Source: Scilla litardierei
Taxonomy: Eukaryota > Streptophyta > Magnoliopsida > Asparagales > Asparagaceae
Reading direction: 5' to 3'
NCBI GenBank assembly: GCA_030789695.1
Contig: CM061141.1
Span: forward strand, 200,373,600 to 200,437,599
Length of the DNA: 64,000 nt
Numbering within the stretch: the first letter of the stretch is position 1; each line of letters begins with the position of its first letter. A program made the translations under genes and the position numbers. This document shows, piece after piece, positions 10,944-21,409 of the stretch. The notes below the pieces were generated by a model. The model was not told where the DNA came from. It made no database searches and worked only from the letters and a program-made list of their open reading frames with translations.

Positions 10944-11204
10944 ATTTCACCCCATCAAAAACCCTAATTTCCGCCCAAACCCCCCCCCCCATTTTTGAAA
11001 TTTGCTGAAAAGAGTTGACGTGGCTTCACACTTCTCCCTATTGCATTGCGTTGGGACATCTATGAGCAAGGATCTTCATCTCGATTGGGTAACTTCGCTC
11101 CTTAGCGCAATTTTATATTTTGCCCTAGAAATTTATATTCGCTCGATTTCCTGTGTGTGTGTACATTCATCACATTTTGCATACACTCACTCACACACGC
11201 TCAT
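10865..11204 (+). other. OUT element (left): ORF1 leader with (CT)n
   Basis: The leader continues after the NEST1 insertion. It holds a CT microsatellite (10899-10941), a C run of 11 (10980-10990) and AT-richer DNA up to the ORF1 start. The right copy has the same leader with a longer CT array (63669-63730) and a shorter C run (7). No gene is seen here. Confidence 0.8.
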
Positions 11205-13161
11205 ATGGCCAAAGATAAAGATAAGGGTAAGGGTATCATGCGAGAGAAGGGGTCGTCTCGCAAGAGACGCAAGACTACACGTCCACCACACTCACGCCCT
11301 CCTCCTGCACAACCTGCACAACCCCAACCCCAACCCCAACCTATCGTCCCAGCTGAGGACCCACTGATGGGCATAATGATTTCTATCATAGACTTGATGC
11401 TCGGGGGCATCTATCGACCAAATTTGCCCACACCCAAACGCTTAACGATCTCGGTGTATTCACCGAGGTCGAGACTCTCTTTGCAAATTTAGGTTGGTTA
11501 GCTTTCCTAAACGCCTCCGCGGTGTCCTACCCCTCCCTCACCCTCGAATTTTTATCCACACTTGTCTGTGAGTCGGGGTCAATTGTCATCTTTCGGGTCT
11601 GTAACAGAACCATTCGCACCCACCTGGATACCATCAATGACATCTTTGGTTTCCCCATCCTTGGGGACGACGCTATCCGTTCCTACGGGTATCCCCCCGA
11701 ATTTGACGTCGATCAGTTTTGGTTCCGCCTCACCCTACACCCTTACTATCCCCGAGGTAAGGACAAGGCCTCCTCCATCATTCACCACATCTTCCGTTTG
11801 GCCCACCGTATCATTTCTTGCACGTTTTTCCCCAGGGATGAGTCAGGTACCGTGACTATCCCTGATCTCTTCATTCTGTGGACCATGACCTTTTCCTTTG
11901 TCCACAGGGATGACAGGATTTCTTTTAAGGCCCCTACCATTCCCGTCCATGTCGGCGATTGGCTTATTCACAAGCTTCTTGAGATTAGCCGCACCGGCAA
12001 GGGCAAGCTTTGTTGCGGGGGCATATAACGATCATAGCTTCTGCTCCCAAGTATAATATTGTCATCCCCCGAGGTCTGCCCACTGCCACCGGACGCTCAC
12101 GTCTAGATCTCGACGTCATGCGGCATATTCACATGATTAAGCCCCGCCCCGATGGCCGTTTCACCTTCCATTACGGGCACCCCCCGTCTCCATATACCAT
12201 TCTGCCCAACCCCGCTCGCATGACCATCCAGCTTGTGGGAGATTGGACTTTCCCACCTGATCCTGAGTTTCTTGCGAGGTTCCACCTTCCATTCGTCCCG
12301 GGCGCACCTAGACCACCTTCCCCTGTCGTCCACTTAGGCGAGCAGGACTTTCCTGCGTCCCGAGGAGATTCCGGGGCTGGCCGTAGTCATGTCATCTAGC
12401 TTCTGTCCCGATCACCACCGTCGCCACCTCTCGGGTCCGTACGACCACCACCTCCACCTTTCGTCGAATCGCTTACTTGCCTCCACCTCGAGGCTGAGTT
12501 AGCTGCATTGCGCGCTGCTGCTTCTTCCTCCACCTCCTCGGTCCCATCCTCTTCCATCTTCACTCACCCACGTTTCCTCGTACTTGAGAGGAACGTGGCC
12601 ACCATCCTCCGCATTCTCACTCACGTCCACAGACCACCCCCTCCCACACCACACCCCTCACCCCCACCTTCACCCCCTCGACGATTTTCACCTCCCCTAT
12701 CACATTCTTCACCTCCACCATCACCCCCTAGGCGACCATCCCCTCCTATCACTACTTCCATCCTCACTACCTCATCTACCCCCACCGTTTCCATTTCCTC
12801 CACTGTCGCCCCCACAGCTCCACTACCCTCCACTTCCGTCACTCCATATGTGCGCTGCAAGAAATTGCAGGTGCGTTCACGATCACTTCCCCTACCATCC
12901 TCACCTACCCCCATACCCCCTTCATCTTCACCTACCCCTGTACCCCCACCATCCACCACCACATTGGTCGCCATTTCACTTCCACTCACTGTCATCACCT
13001 CCACACCACCCATCGTCCACACTTCCTCCACACCCACTGATCCATCACCTCGACCACTTTCTCCACTTCTCCGCACACCAGTCACATCTCCCGTCCACTC
13101 TCCCACATCCCCCACTTCTTCCACCGAGGAGGACCGGGATGATTCCTCTCCTGCTTTTTGA
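11205..13161 (+). pseudogene. ATHILA ORF1-like protein gene, degenerate (OUT, left copy)
   Basis: Starts MAKDKDKGKGIMRE and is homologous throughout to the NEST ORF1. The core has LEFLSTL, INDIFGFPILGDDA, HHIFRLAHRI and DLFILWTMTF, then HIHMIKPR, LVGDWTFPPDPEFL and a Pro/Ser-rich tail. It is broken by a frameshift between about 11400 and 11520, an indel near 12010-12028, and a TAG at 12397-12399. OUT retains the segment between HIHMIKPR and LVGDWTF that NEST has lost. Function in Athila elements is unknown. It ends in an acidic STEEDRDD segment like that of NEST. Confidence 0.85.
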
Positions 13162-13891
13162 TTTCGTTTTGTTTTTTGACCTCCCCCTTGCATATCTCTC
13201 CATTTCCATGATCTTATCATTTCGCTAGCATTGTCACGTCTAGCTTGGGGGAAGTCAATTTTTCTGTGTGCTGTCGTGTGATGTTTTTCTATGTGTGTTT
13301 GTTTATTTGTCGTGGTGTGATTTTCTATTTTTATTTTCCATTTAAATGTCATGTGGTGTGATCTTTATCTTTATGTTTATTTTCAGTTTCGTATGTGTGT
13401 TTCTCTTGTTTTTCGTGTCTTTTTGTGTCGGTGCGTATTCCCCCCATTTTCATTGCCCTCTCGTATTCACTTTTATTGCATTGAGGGCAACACAAGTTTC
13501 ATCTTGGGGGAGTCGCACTTCGTGCGTCATTTGTGTCTTTTTCCTCGTTTTGTGAGTCGTTTTTCTCCGTGTTTTTCTTTTTCTTTCTTTCCTTTTTATC
13601 TCTTTCTCCTAGAGATAAACCCTATGATGAATTGCCACAAAAATCACACACACCCCTAGCCTGGCTTCGATAATCACATTCACTGACCCTAGGAAGCCGA
13701 GTCCTCTTGCATTTCATGCATCGTGGGTCAACTTAGCTTTTTTGTGAGTCGTGTGTCGTGACTAGCGTTTGGTGTGCTTCTACTTTGTGATTTTGTTTTA
13801 TATACCTGTCGAGGAATGACCCCTAGATTATCATGCTTCGATTTGAATATGCGGTATTTGCCTCTCTTATCTGCTTCTGTATGCATGAATA
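13162..13891 (+). other. OUT element (left): 3' untranslated region, first part
   Basis: Non-coding. It holds an internal purine tract TAGCTTGGGGGA near 13243. A hairpin (13453-13460 with 13483-13490, 22-nt loop) is followed 12 nt later by CTTGGGGGAG (about 13503). The sequence is homologous to the NEST 3' UTR and is interrupted at 13892 by a LINE. Confidence 0.75.
13453..13490 (+). promoter_or_regulatory. Conserved stem-loop upstream of CTTGGGGGAG (OUT)
   Basis: TTGCCCTC pairs with GAGGGCAA across 22 nt. NEST1 has the same stem extended to 10 bp (3086-3127, minus). Element B has TTGTCCTC/GAGGACAA (35376-35412), a compensatory C:G to T:A change. The spacing to the purine tract is also kept. 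An RNA role is inferred. Confidence 0.55.
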
Positions 13892-13899
13892 TTTTTTTT

Positions 13900-14276
13900 G
13901 AAGAGTAAGTTAGATTCTATATTAAAATATACAGACCGGTACAATACGATAGACTGTTGGAAAATTAACTTAATGGAGAGAGGAGCGGACACAGGCGTCG
14001 TCACTCTCAACCATCAGCAAGTCACCAATGTACTACCGTTTCAAAATACACATCAATGGGATAAAGCCTGAAAATAAATAAAAAACCCCATCATGATCAA
14101 GCCGCTCATATACAGAAGATCATGAATCCCATATTACGGCCCACCAAGCCAAGCAGGCACACTATAATGATACATCAAAGGGAATTGCGGATGCTCCAAT
14201 AAATTCATTCCGGAAGTCAAGCAAGCACCAGTAATGCGGCCCACCAAGTCAAGCGGCACTGGGTGCTTTGTTCAGT
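13900..14276 (-). other. LINE 3' untranslated region
   Basis: Follows the ORF2 stop (sense direction right to left) and ends in an 8-base A run on the sense strand. Nothing coding is seen. Confidence 0.65.
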
Positions 14277-15035
14277 TCAGCCGTTGTCTAATATTTCCCA
14301 GTTTTTGAGTGCCTCAACAACGTTTATGTCTGAGGTAGAAGTATCTTCATTCCGGAGCATGAGTCGAACATCAGCAGAGATGTCTTCGAAAATAACTGTC
14401 TTCGGTCTTTTGGAGTTATCAAAAACACGCCTGTTGCGCTCACCCCAGAGATGCCAAACCATGGCAGCGAGGATGGACTTTGAGAGTATACTGAGAATAC
14501 CCTTAGACCCGAATTTGGAATCAAAAATCTTACCAATTTCGTGAAGTTGCAGATCTTGTGTGTCCACGCAACCCAGCTTCAGCAATGCACGCCGCAAGAT
14601 GTAGGAGGAGAATGGGCAACTGAAAAATATGTGTACAGAACTCTCCATTTTGCCTTCCTCACAAAGACTACAGTCATGTGGAACATTTAGACCCCATTTA
14701 ACCAATATGTCACGCGTTAGAAGCTTGCCTTTGAAAGCTCGAACGAGTGTCAGAGACATCTTTGGGACGTTGTTGCAAAACCATATCAGCTTATAAAATG
14801 GGAAGGAGGCACCTTTGGAACGGATATTATCCCAAGCTTCTTTGTATTTGAAATTAGGGCTAGGCATCCATTCCCACTTATCAGGTCGAGCAGTTAAATT
14901 TATTTGCCTCAGTATGGGTAATATTTGCTGAATTGAGGGGTCATCAATCCAGCACGTGCCATCCCAGTACTCGTACACGCGCCTGCTACTTGCTCCATTT
15001 GGGATATCGTAGAGGTTTTTTAGGGGTCCGCAAGG
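14277..15035 (-). pseudogene. LINE ORF2 C-terminal fragment, zf-RVT domain
   Basis: Sense translation contains WLPCGPLKNLYDIPNG, then the zf-RVT (PF13966) signature: FPFYKLIWFCNNVPKMSLTL, RDILVKWGLNVPHDCSLCEEGKMESSVHIFFSCPFSS, and a WHLWGERNRRVF segment before the stop. Cysteines of the CxxC and HxxxxC pattern are present. It reads without a stop to the joint with the inverted part near 15035-15045. The stretch between the RT thumb and this domain is missing. Confidence 0.88.
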
Positions 15036-15039
15036 TAGC

Positions 15040-16857
15040 CATGGTTTTGCTGGAAACCAAGTTGAAGACCATTTCAAATAAATCTTTTTTCCCAAAGAGT
15101 TGGAAAAGTATTGACTATTTTGCAACGCACTCCGGTGGTAGAATCCTGATGGGTTTTAATCTTGATGTCTGGCAGCCTTCCATCATCTCTGCTTCCCCGC
15201 AACATATCACTGTTCGATGTACTAATATGGGGGGTTTTGAATTTATCTTAACTGGTGTCTATGGCTCTAATATCAGCTCGGATAGGAAGAATTTATGGGA
15301 TCATTTGAAGGGGGTTTCATCTAGTATTGCTAATGATCCATGGTTGGTGGGAGGAGATTTTAATTGTGTTTTGCATACCAAAGACAAGATCGGGGGCCGT
15401 AGGCTTGATGCAAGTATGACTGCTGATTTCAGCCAATGCGTTCGAGATTATTATATCCAGGAACTCAAAAGCACGGGTGTTCGGCACAGCTGGTGCAATA
15501 GACGTGTTGGGAATGGGCGGATTTCTGCACAGCTGGATAGGATATTGTGCAATGTATATTGGATTGATAAGCTACCTCTCTCTTACTATGAATATCTGGA
15601 TCCCCACACTAGTGATCATTCTCCAATGTTGGTCCATCTACATACCCAGGTGTTTCCTAAACTTGTCCCGAAGAAGAAATTAACTGGAGAGGCGGCTAAC
15701 TGGCTTGAAAGAATGGTCTCCCTGGAGGAGATTAAGACTGCTGTTTTTCAAATTGGGCCCAACAAAGCCCCTGGTCCAGATGGCTTCAACGGGCACTTCT
15801 TTCAACACCATTGGGATCTTATTGGCAAAGATGTTGTTGCTGCAATTCAATCTTTTTTCAGATCAGGATCTTTACTCCGCCAGGTTAATCACACTTTTCT
15901 GACCCTTGTCCCAAAAAGTTCCAATGCTTCCAGTATAGGAGATTATCGTCCCATTACTTGTTGCAATGTCATATACAAGATCATTAGCAAAATTATTTGC
16001 AACAGACTGAAAATGATTATTCATGATCTTGTCTCCCCAAATCATGCAGCTTTCCTCCAAGACAGACTTCTCTCTGATTGCACCCTTTTGGCCCATGAGC
16101 ATATTAGAGATTTCAGTAATCATATGGGCTCTAGAGCATGCCTCAAGTTGGACCTCAGGAAGGCTTTTGACAGTGTAAACAGAGAATTTGTATTCTTTAC
16201 TATGCACCAGATGGGTTTTGGATTCACCTTTATCAGTTGGATCAAGGAATGCATTTCAACGACATCTTTCTCGGTTATGGTCAATGGTTCCCCAGTTGGA
16301 TTCTTTGGTGGAAATAGAGGGCTCAGGCAAGGTGATCCCCTCTCTCCTTTCTTATTTGTCATTGTCATGGAATCTTTTACTCTGCTATTGGCTAAATATC
16401 TTGCTAAAAATTCCATACATCCTATGAGGCGAACTGGATCCATTTCTCATCTATTATTTGCGGATGATTTATTAGTCTTCTGTCATGCTAATCGTAGATC
16501 CTTCACTGGCCTTAAAAATTTGCTGGAGGATTTCAAGAACTTTACAGGTCTTGAAACAAATTGGGGCAAAAGTGTTGCAATGTTTAGCAAAGGGGTTAAA
16601 AATCCAGAGGCTCTCGCAGATTACATTGGAGTCAGGCATGGGACTACCATCACCACGTACTTGGGGTTGCCACTGTCCTCAAAATATCCGAAAACTCATA
16701 TGTATGGAAGGCTTATTGATAAATGCAAAAAGAGGATGGGAGGATGGACTTCCACTGCTTTGTCTGTTGCAGGTAGAATTGAGCTGGTGAGAACTGTGAT
16801 CTACGGGATGGTATCCTTCTAGACTCAAGTCTACAGATTGCCTTCTACTATCCTGTA

Positions 16858-16860
<3 letters not shown>
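15040..16860 (+). pseudogene. LINE ORF2 endonuclease-reverse transcriptase fragment (inverted)
   Basis: The open frame begins at the joint with VLLETKLKTISNK, inside an apurinic-type endonuclease. It runs through WLVGGDFNCVL, AQLDRILCN and SDHSPMLVHL, then directly to RT motifs KAPGPDGFNG, YRPITCCNVIYKIISKII, LDLRKAFDSVN, LRQGDPLSPFLFVIVME and the catalytic LFADDLLVF (about 16457). It stops at 16820-16822 and LINE-like sequence continues to about 16860. Only about 30 residues separate endonuclease and RT, so roughly 200 appear deleted in frame. The long undamaged frame suggests a fairly recent insertion. Confidence 0.9.

Positions 16861-16938
<78 letters not shown>
16861..16938. repeat. (AT)n microsatellite
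   Basis: Pure AT dinucleotides for 78 bp at the edge of the inverted LINE segment. The corresponding part of NEST has only a short ATATAAATATA-like stretch (about 2690-2700), so the array expanded at or after the LINE insertion. Confidence 0.95.
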
Positions 16939-16940
<2 letters not shown>

Positions 16941-17831
16941 TATGCTTCATTTCGCATGTGTCGGGATTCCACAACTAGGACCAGGATAACCCATTTTAGC
17001 ATATGCTCTGATTAGCGAAATATCTCCCTTGCCCAAGTGTTTATAATCCGATTTCTTTTTTTATTTTACTTGGTGCTAATCCCCTCGTCGTGTACCGTTC
17101 TCCCACTTGGGAGAGTACACACATGTATATACCCCAAAACCCAAAAATCCAAAAAAAAGGAGAGAGAAAAGAAAACCCAAAAAAGGAAAGAAAAGAGAAA
17201 AGAAAAAAATACATAAGTATAGCCAAAAATCCAAAAAAAATACATATATCCAAAACCCAAAAAAAATGTGTGTGAATATTTCCCTACCTATCGAGAATAA
17301 AGGGAAGGCGAGAATTTGCACCGAGTGTTCTACTCCACATCATCTCAACCCATGTCTCTTTCGAAAACACTTGAAATATGGAATTTCTAGCTATTATCTA
17401 GGCGATAGTGTGATGATGTCCGAGTCACTAGCGGTGGAGTCCCTGACACATGATATGTTTCTATTCTCATACTCTTCTCATGCATGCTTGAGCCATATAT
17501 TCACCGCTTATTCCAAATCGAATCGATATTTGGGTCATTTCTTGGATTTGTGTATATGAAGCTTATTGCACGATGTAGATAGTGACACCGACTGCTAGCA
17601 CATGACCACACTCACTCGCGCTTCACGGCGTGGGCCCACGGCACTTGTCTGGACTCATTTTCTTTGGTTTAGTGTGGTGATTTGTCGTTTGCTTGCTTGG
17701 TGAGTCGTTTTTGATTTTGTTGGCCCTGACGGGCGATTTAGGATTTAGAGTTTTCTTTTTCTCTCATTATCTCTATTTTCTCCCTCTGAGCTTCTACTCT
17801 CACTCGTCTTCCTCGAGGATGAGGAAGGGTC
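16939..17831 (+). other. OUT element (left): 3' untranslated region, second part
   Basis: Continues the OUT 3' UTR after the LINE, homologous to 2690-1805 of NEST1 read in reverse. It includes an A-rich/purine-rich tract (17130-17270) and a CCTCGAGGA inverted repeat just before the PPT. No gene is seen; low-complexity frames are rejected. Confidence 0.75.
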
Positions 17832-17846
17832 CAGCTTGGGGGATTT
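17832..17846 (+). promoter_or_regulatory. Polypurine tract of OUT (left copy)
   Basis: CAGCTTGGGGGATTT abuts the 3' LTR start TGACGTGCG. Identical in sequence to the NEST PPT. Confidence 0.9.
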
Positions 17847-18522
17847 TGACGTGCGTTTATATTTCATATATTCACGCACGTCTTCTTTTGTGTTTTTCCA
17901 TTATTCTTCGTCGTCTCGTATCTGTTTTCTCGCATTTTCTTGTTTTCTTTCACTTTTCCGTGTTTTTGTATGTTTGCAGGAGTTTGACAGCATAGGGAAC
18001 ATATAGCGAAGATATTATAAGTCCCCGGAGCAACAGGAGGAGTCATGTGTGATCCAGGGGGTCAGACACAAAGATTTCTATCTTTCAGCCCCTCACCCGA
18101 TCGGTTGGATACAGCCAACCGATCGGGTGATGCACGCATGCATGACCCGGACAGCCGCTGAAGCAACGAGAATGTCAACCGACCGGGTCGGAGACCGGTT
18201 CAGCCCGACTATTCTCTCTGGAAAAATTGGAGCCGAAATCCAACCGATCGGGTGATCTTCACCCGATCGGTTCATCTGTAGCTGTTTCCTTGAAGAGATG
18301 ACCTGGAGATCGCACCTGACCACCAGCAGACCATGCCAAAACTTCCGAAGTTACTGTCTTTTGGGCGACAATTTCAACCGATCGGTTGATTTATCAACCG
18401 ATCGGTTCACCCGACGACGCCAAGATCCAAACGGCTAGGAGCTTCCGCCAACCGACCGTGTCACATGATCGGGTGAAGCCCTGAAGAACGCTGCCGAAGA
18501 ACAAAGCAGGTCACCTGATCGG
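17847..18522 (+). repeat. Truncated 3' LTR of OUT (left copy)
   Basis: Matches the first about 660 bp of the complete OUT LTR at 47740-49400, including the CCGATCGG array. The match stops after CACCTGATCGG, before the TATA box. At 18522 it joins a truncated Tekay-like LTR. About 1 kb of LTR is missing. Confidence 0.88.
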
Positions 18523-19294
18523 TTCATCTACATGTCTAGCTGCCTGGGTTTTGGCATCCTGTCTAGCTGAATGTATTTCAGCAAACATATATGCTGCTTG
18601 TCAGCATCCTGTCTAGCTGCCTTGGTTTTCGGCATTCGTCCGGGTAAGCGCACCCAGGCAAGAGATGAACTCAATGGTCACATATTGTACTCTCCGACTT
18701 GAGCCACGTAGTCACTTATGCACAGTCATCGTACTCTACTTGTCATGCTTTTAGCTACAACAGTAGCCTGTTACACTTGCACTCCCACGTTCAGTTGTTC
18801 TCACCTTTCGGTGTTGTTTACTTTACCACTCAATTGATCGGTTACTTTACTTTTCACTTTGGTCTGCTTGTACGTAGTTACCCTTGTCATACTTGTACAG
18901 TACTTCGTTTCTTTATTTAGAATTGTTGTGACTTACCTTCGGTTCCATATATGGCACCGACAGACGACGACCTGATTGAGGAGTTTGCCCCAGAGTTCGA
19001 GGAGCCTGCATTTGTCACAGAAGTCGCAGAGTTTTAGCTATTTGTGCTTGTGTACGTGTTATGCTATGTATTTCCTTTCTGCATCTCCTTTCAGTACTTT
19101 TCCTTTTTATGTATTTGTGTGTGTGTGTGTGTGTTGCTGCTTGTTTGTACTTTTATTTGGACTGTAATAATGTCTGTACGCTGGTTGAGTGTTTGGTACA
19201 TCTCTGAGTTGTGGGTATACTGATTTCACTGGTAAACTGCAAGACCTGCAAATAAATCAAATAAGTAACTGGCCTCCGAGAGCGGGTCGTTACA
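18523..19294 (+). repeat. 5' LTR remnant of TEK
   Basis: Aligns with the last about 760 bp of the 3' LTR (29562-30323): TTCATCTACATGTC at the start, GCGGGTCGTTACA at the end. The first about 2.4 kb is absent. It includes the final exon-like segment of the LTR ORF (acidic frame ending TAG at 19034-19036). The sequence after it (AGTTTGGTGGCCCATG) is where a PBS should lie, but I cannot match it to a tRNA with confidence. Confidence 0.85.
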
Positions 19295-19420
19295 AGTTTG
19301 GTGGCCCATGCAGGTCCGTGCAAAATACCTCGTGAACAGTATAGTTCAACCAGGATGTATCGTATACGATACTCGACTAAGCTGACATTTTTCTATGAAT
19401 GCAGGTTTGACACTCGAAAG

Positions 19421-19913
19421 ATGGACGGGAACACCTCGGAGAGCCCCAATGGAGCTGACCAATCTGGAGCCAGCAACCAGACCAACAACGGACCTCCTCC
19501 CACGATGCATCAGATATCTGATCTCACATTGCGAGAGATGGTCCAAGCTATCAAGGGAGAACATAATCCTGTAGGAGGCATACAACTATTCCGCTCACTT
19601 CACCCAAAGACCTGGAATGGTGTGGATGGCCCGATGAAGGCCAAAGAATGGCTGGAAAGTACCGAATATAACTTGAGAGCTGCTCAAATCGGAAAACATG
19701 CCTGGGTGGACACTGCGAAGTCCCAACTGACGGATGGAGCCAGAATCTGGTGGAACTCTGCTGAAGATCGTCTTCAACGACCAATCGACTGGGTGACGTT
19801 CACTGAACATTTTCATACACAATATTTCTCCCCTGAAGCTCAGATGGAACTTCAAGCACAATTCGTCGGGTTAAAATATGGTTCCATGTCAGTGGAACAG
19901 TATGATGCCCAAT
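19421..19913 (+). pseudogene. gag: TEK gag, N-terminal part
   Basis: ATG at 19421 starts MDGNTSESPNGADQSGASNQ. The Gag core has FRSLHPKTWNGVDGPMKAKEWL, ARIWWNSAEDRL, and WVTFTEHFHTQYFSPEAQ. The frame is open to 19913, where solo LTR S1 begins. After removal of S1 and one CCAAT copy, gag continues from 22886 (YDAQ then FTLL). Confidence 0.88.
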
Positions 19914-21409
19914 TGTAACGGCCGCTTTCCGACCGTGGTATTTTCAACGTGCAAACTCTTTTCGTGTGCGCATTTTTTTGGGCCTTTTCTTGGATCCTGG
20001 CCATGCGACGTGATATATCGTTGTGACCGTATGGAAGAGTAGTTATTTGTGGGATTTTTAGTGAACGTCATTTCACGGGTTGTTCTCCCACAAATCAGCT
20101 TTGATTAGAGAGATGTCGCAACTTTAGACTTCGATGCCGGATCTTTTTATCTTTAGTTCGTTTTCTGTGAATCTAACACACGATCGACCATAGTACTCCC
20201 GAGCCTCTCGTCGTCACGGTCGTCCCGATATTTTTTCGTAATTTTCGGACGACGTTAGCCCAACCTAACCCACTAATTATCTTCGAAGACCAATTAGCCT
20301 AATCAAAATTTTGAATTCAAACTTAACCCAAATCTTTTAGATTTCATACGTATCATGAGAGATTTCTGTGGCTACAGTCACCCAACTTAAACCCTCTTTG
20401 CACACCCCCTTTCTCACACACTCTCTCCCCCATCACTTAACCACACCCCTATTATATCCCTATATAGCATCTTTCTCATTCTAAAACACAACCCTTCACA
20501 CAAACCCTATGATAAACGCAGCCACCCCCTTCTTCTTCAACCTCGCCCATGCACGACAGCCGGCCACCTTCATCTGAGCTCTGGCCATCCCCTACTTCCC
20601 TCTCCTCTCTCTTCTCTCCCTCCTCGCAGTTCTCTCCCTCTTAAAAAGCTCCCAAGAAACCCCATGGCCGCAAAACGACAGCCTACCCCATAACCGCATG
20701 CGCAACCCTTTCTGGCTACCCCGCTGCCGCACAACCACCCTTCGGCCACCCTCAAAGCACCAACAACTTTCCCTCTCCTTCCTCTCTCCTCTCTCCTCTC
20801 TCTCACCTCTTAAAACCCATCAAACACAGCCCCAAAGCCGCATAAATTCTGCTGCTTGCGTCGCTAGAAAACACCCACGACCGCCACCCTCCGGCCATCG
20901 CCGACGACAATCTCTGCCTTCGCCAGCCTCCCCTCGACTCCCTCTATCACCTGCACCTCTTTGATACTCCCTCAAACCGTGACAAACCACTCTACGAACC
21001 CAAACACCCGGTATTTTTCAGATTTGTCCTTTTCGCCTTCAAACCCGGCGCCCGCCGCTTTCCAGCCGCCGTCGGCGTTCCCCCTCGCCACCGTTGACTC
21101 CACACAACCTCCTCTACTCGTTGCCATCATCATTTGCTTCTCCCTTGGCCCTATCATCTCGCTACGGATCCAAACACCCGGTTTTCCCAAATCTGTCTTC
21201 TTCCACGCAAATCGACCGGCCACCTCACCGCCGGCAGTTGATCCAGCCACCCCTCAGGCCTCGTGACTCCCTTCGACCTCCACTAATCCTTGTCATCCCC
21301 CGTACATCTTGACATGTGACTGTTTAGGGTAGCCACATTTAACCTAGAAATGAACCTTAATAGGATTAATGATGAGCATGACCTGACACCGTCGCTTGAC
21401 TCATTTCAG

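Larger units (their letters stand above)
13892..16860 (-). mobile_element. L1-type LINE with inverted 5' part (twin-priming structure)
   Basis: The left part (13892 to about 15035) is minus-strand LINE 3' sequence: a T8 run on plus (the poly-A end), 3' UTR, and the ORF2 C-terminal zf-RVT region. The right part (about 15040-16860) is plus-strand and holds the ORF2 endonuclease and RT domains, which belong upstream. Head-to-head arrangement with loss at the joint is what twin priming produces. Similar words CTGTATGCATGAATA (13877-13891) and CTGTATGAATATA (16853-16865) flank it and may be an imperfect TSD. It is inserted in the OUT 3' UTR. Confidence 0.85.

Noticed and set aside
19295..19330. 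tRNA-iMet primer binding site for TEK
   Set aside because: TGGTGGCCCATGCAGG is in the right place but does not match the iMet 3' end beyond TGGT; I cannot assign the tRNA.
20698..21266. Proline-rich frames in S1 as a protein gene
   Set aside because: Low-complexity leader region, overlapping frames, no domain.
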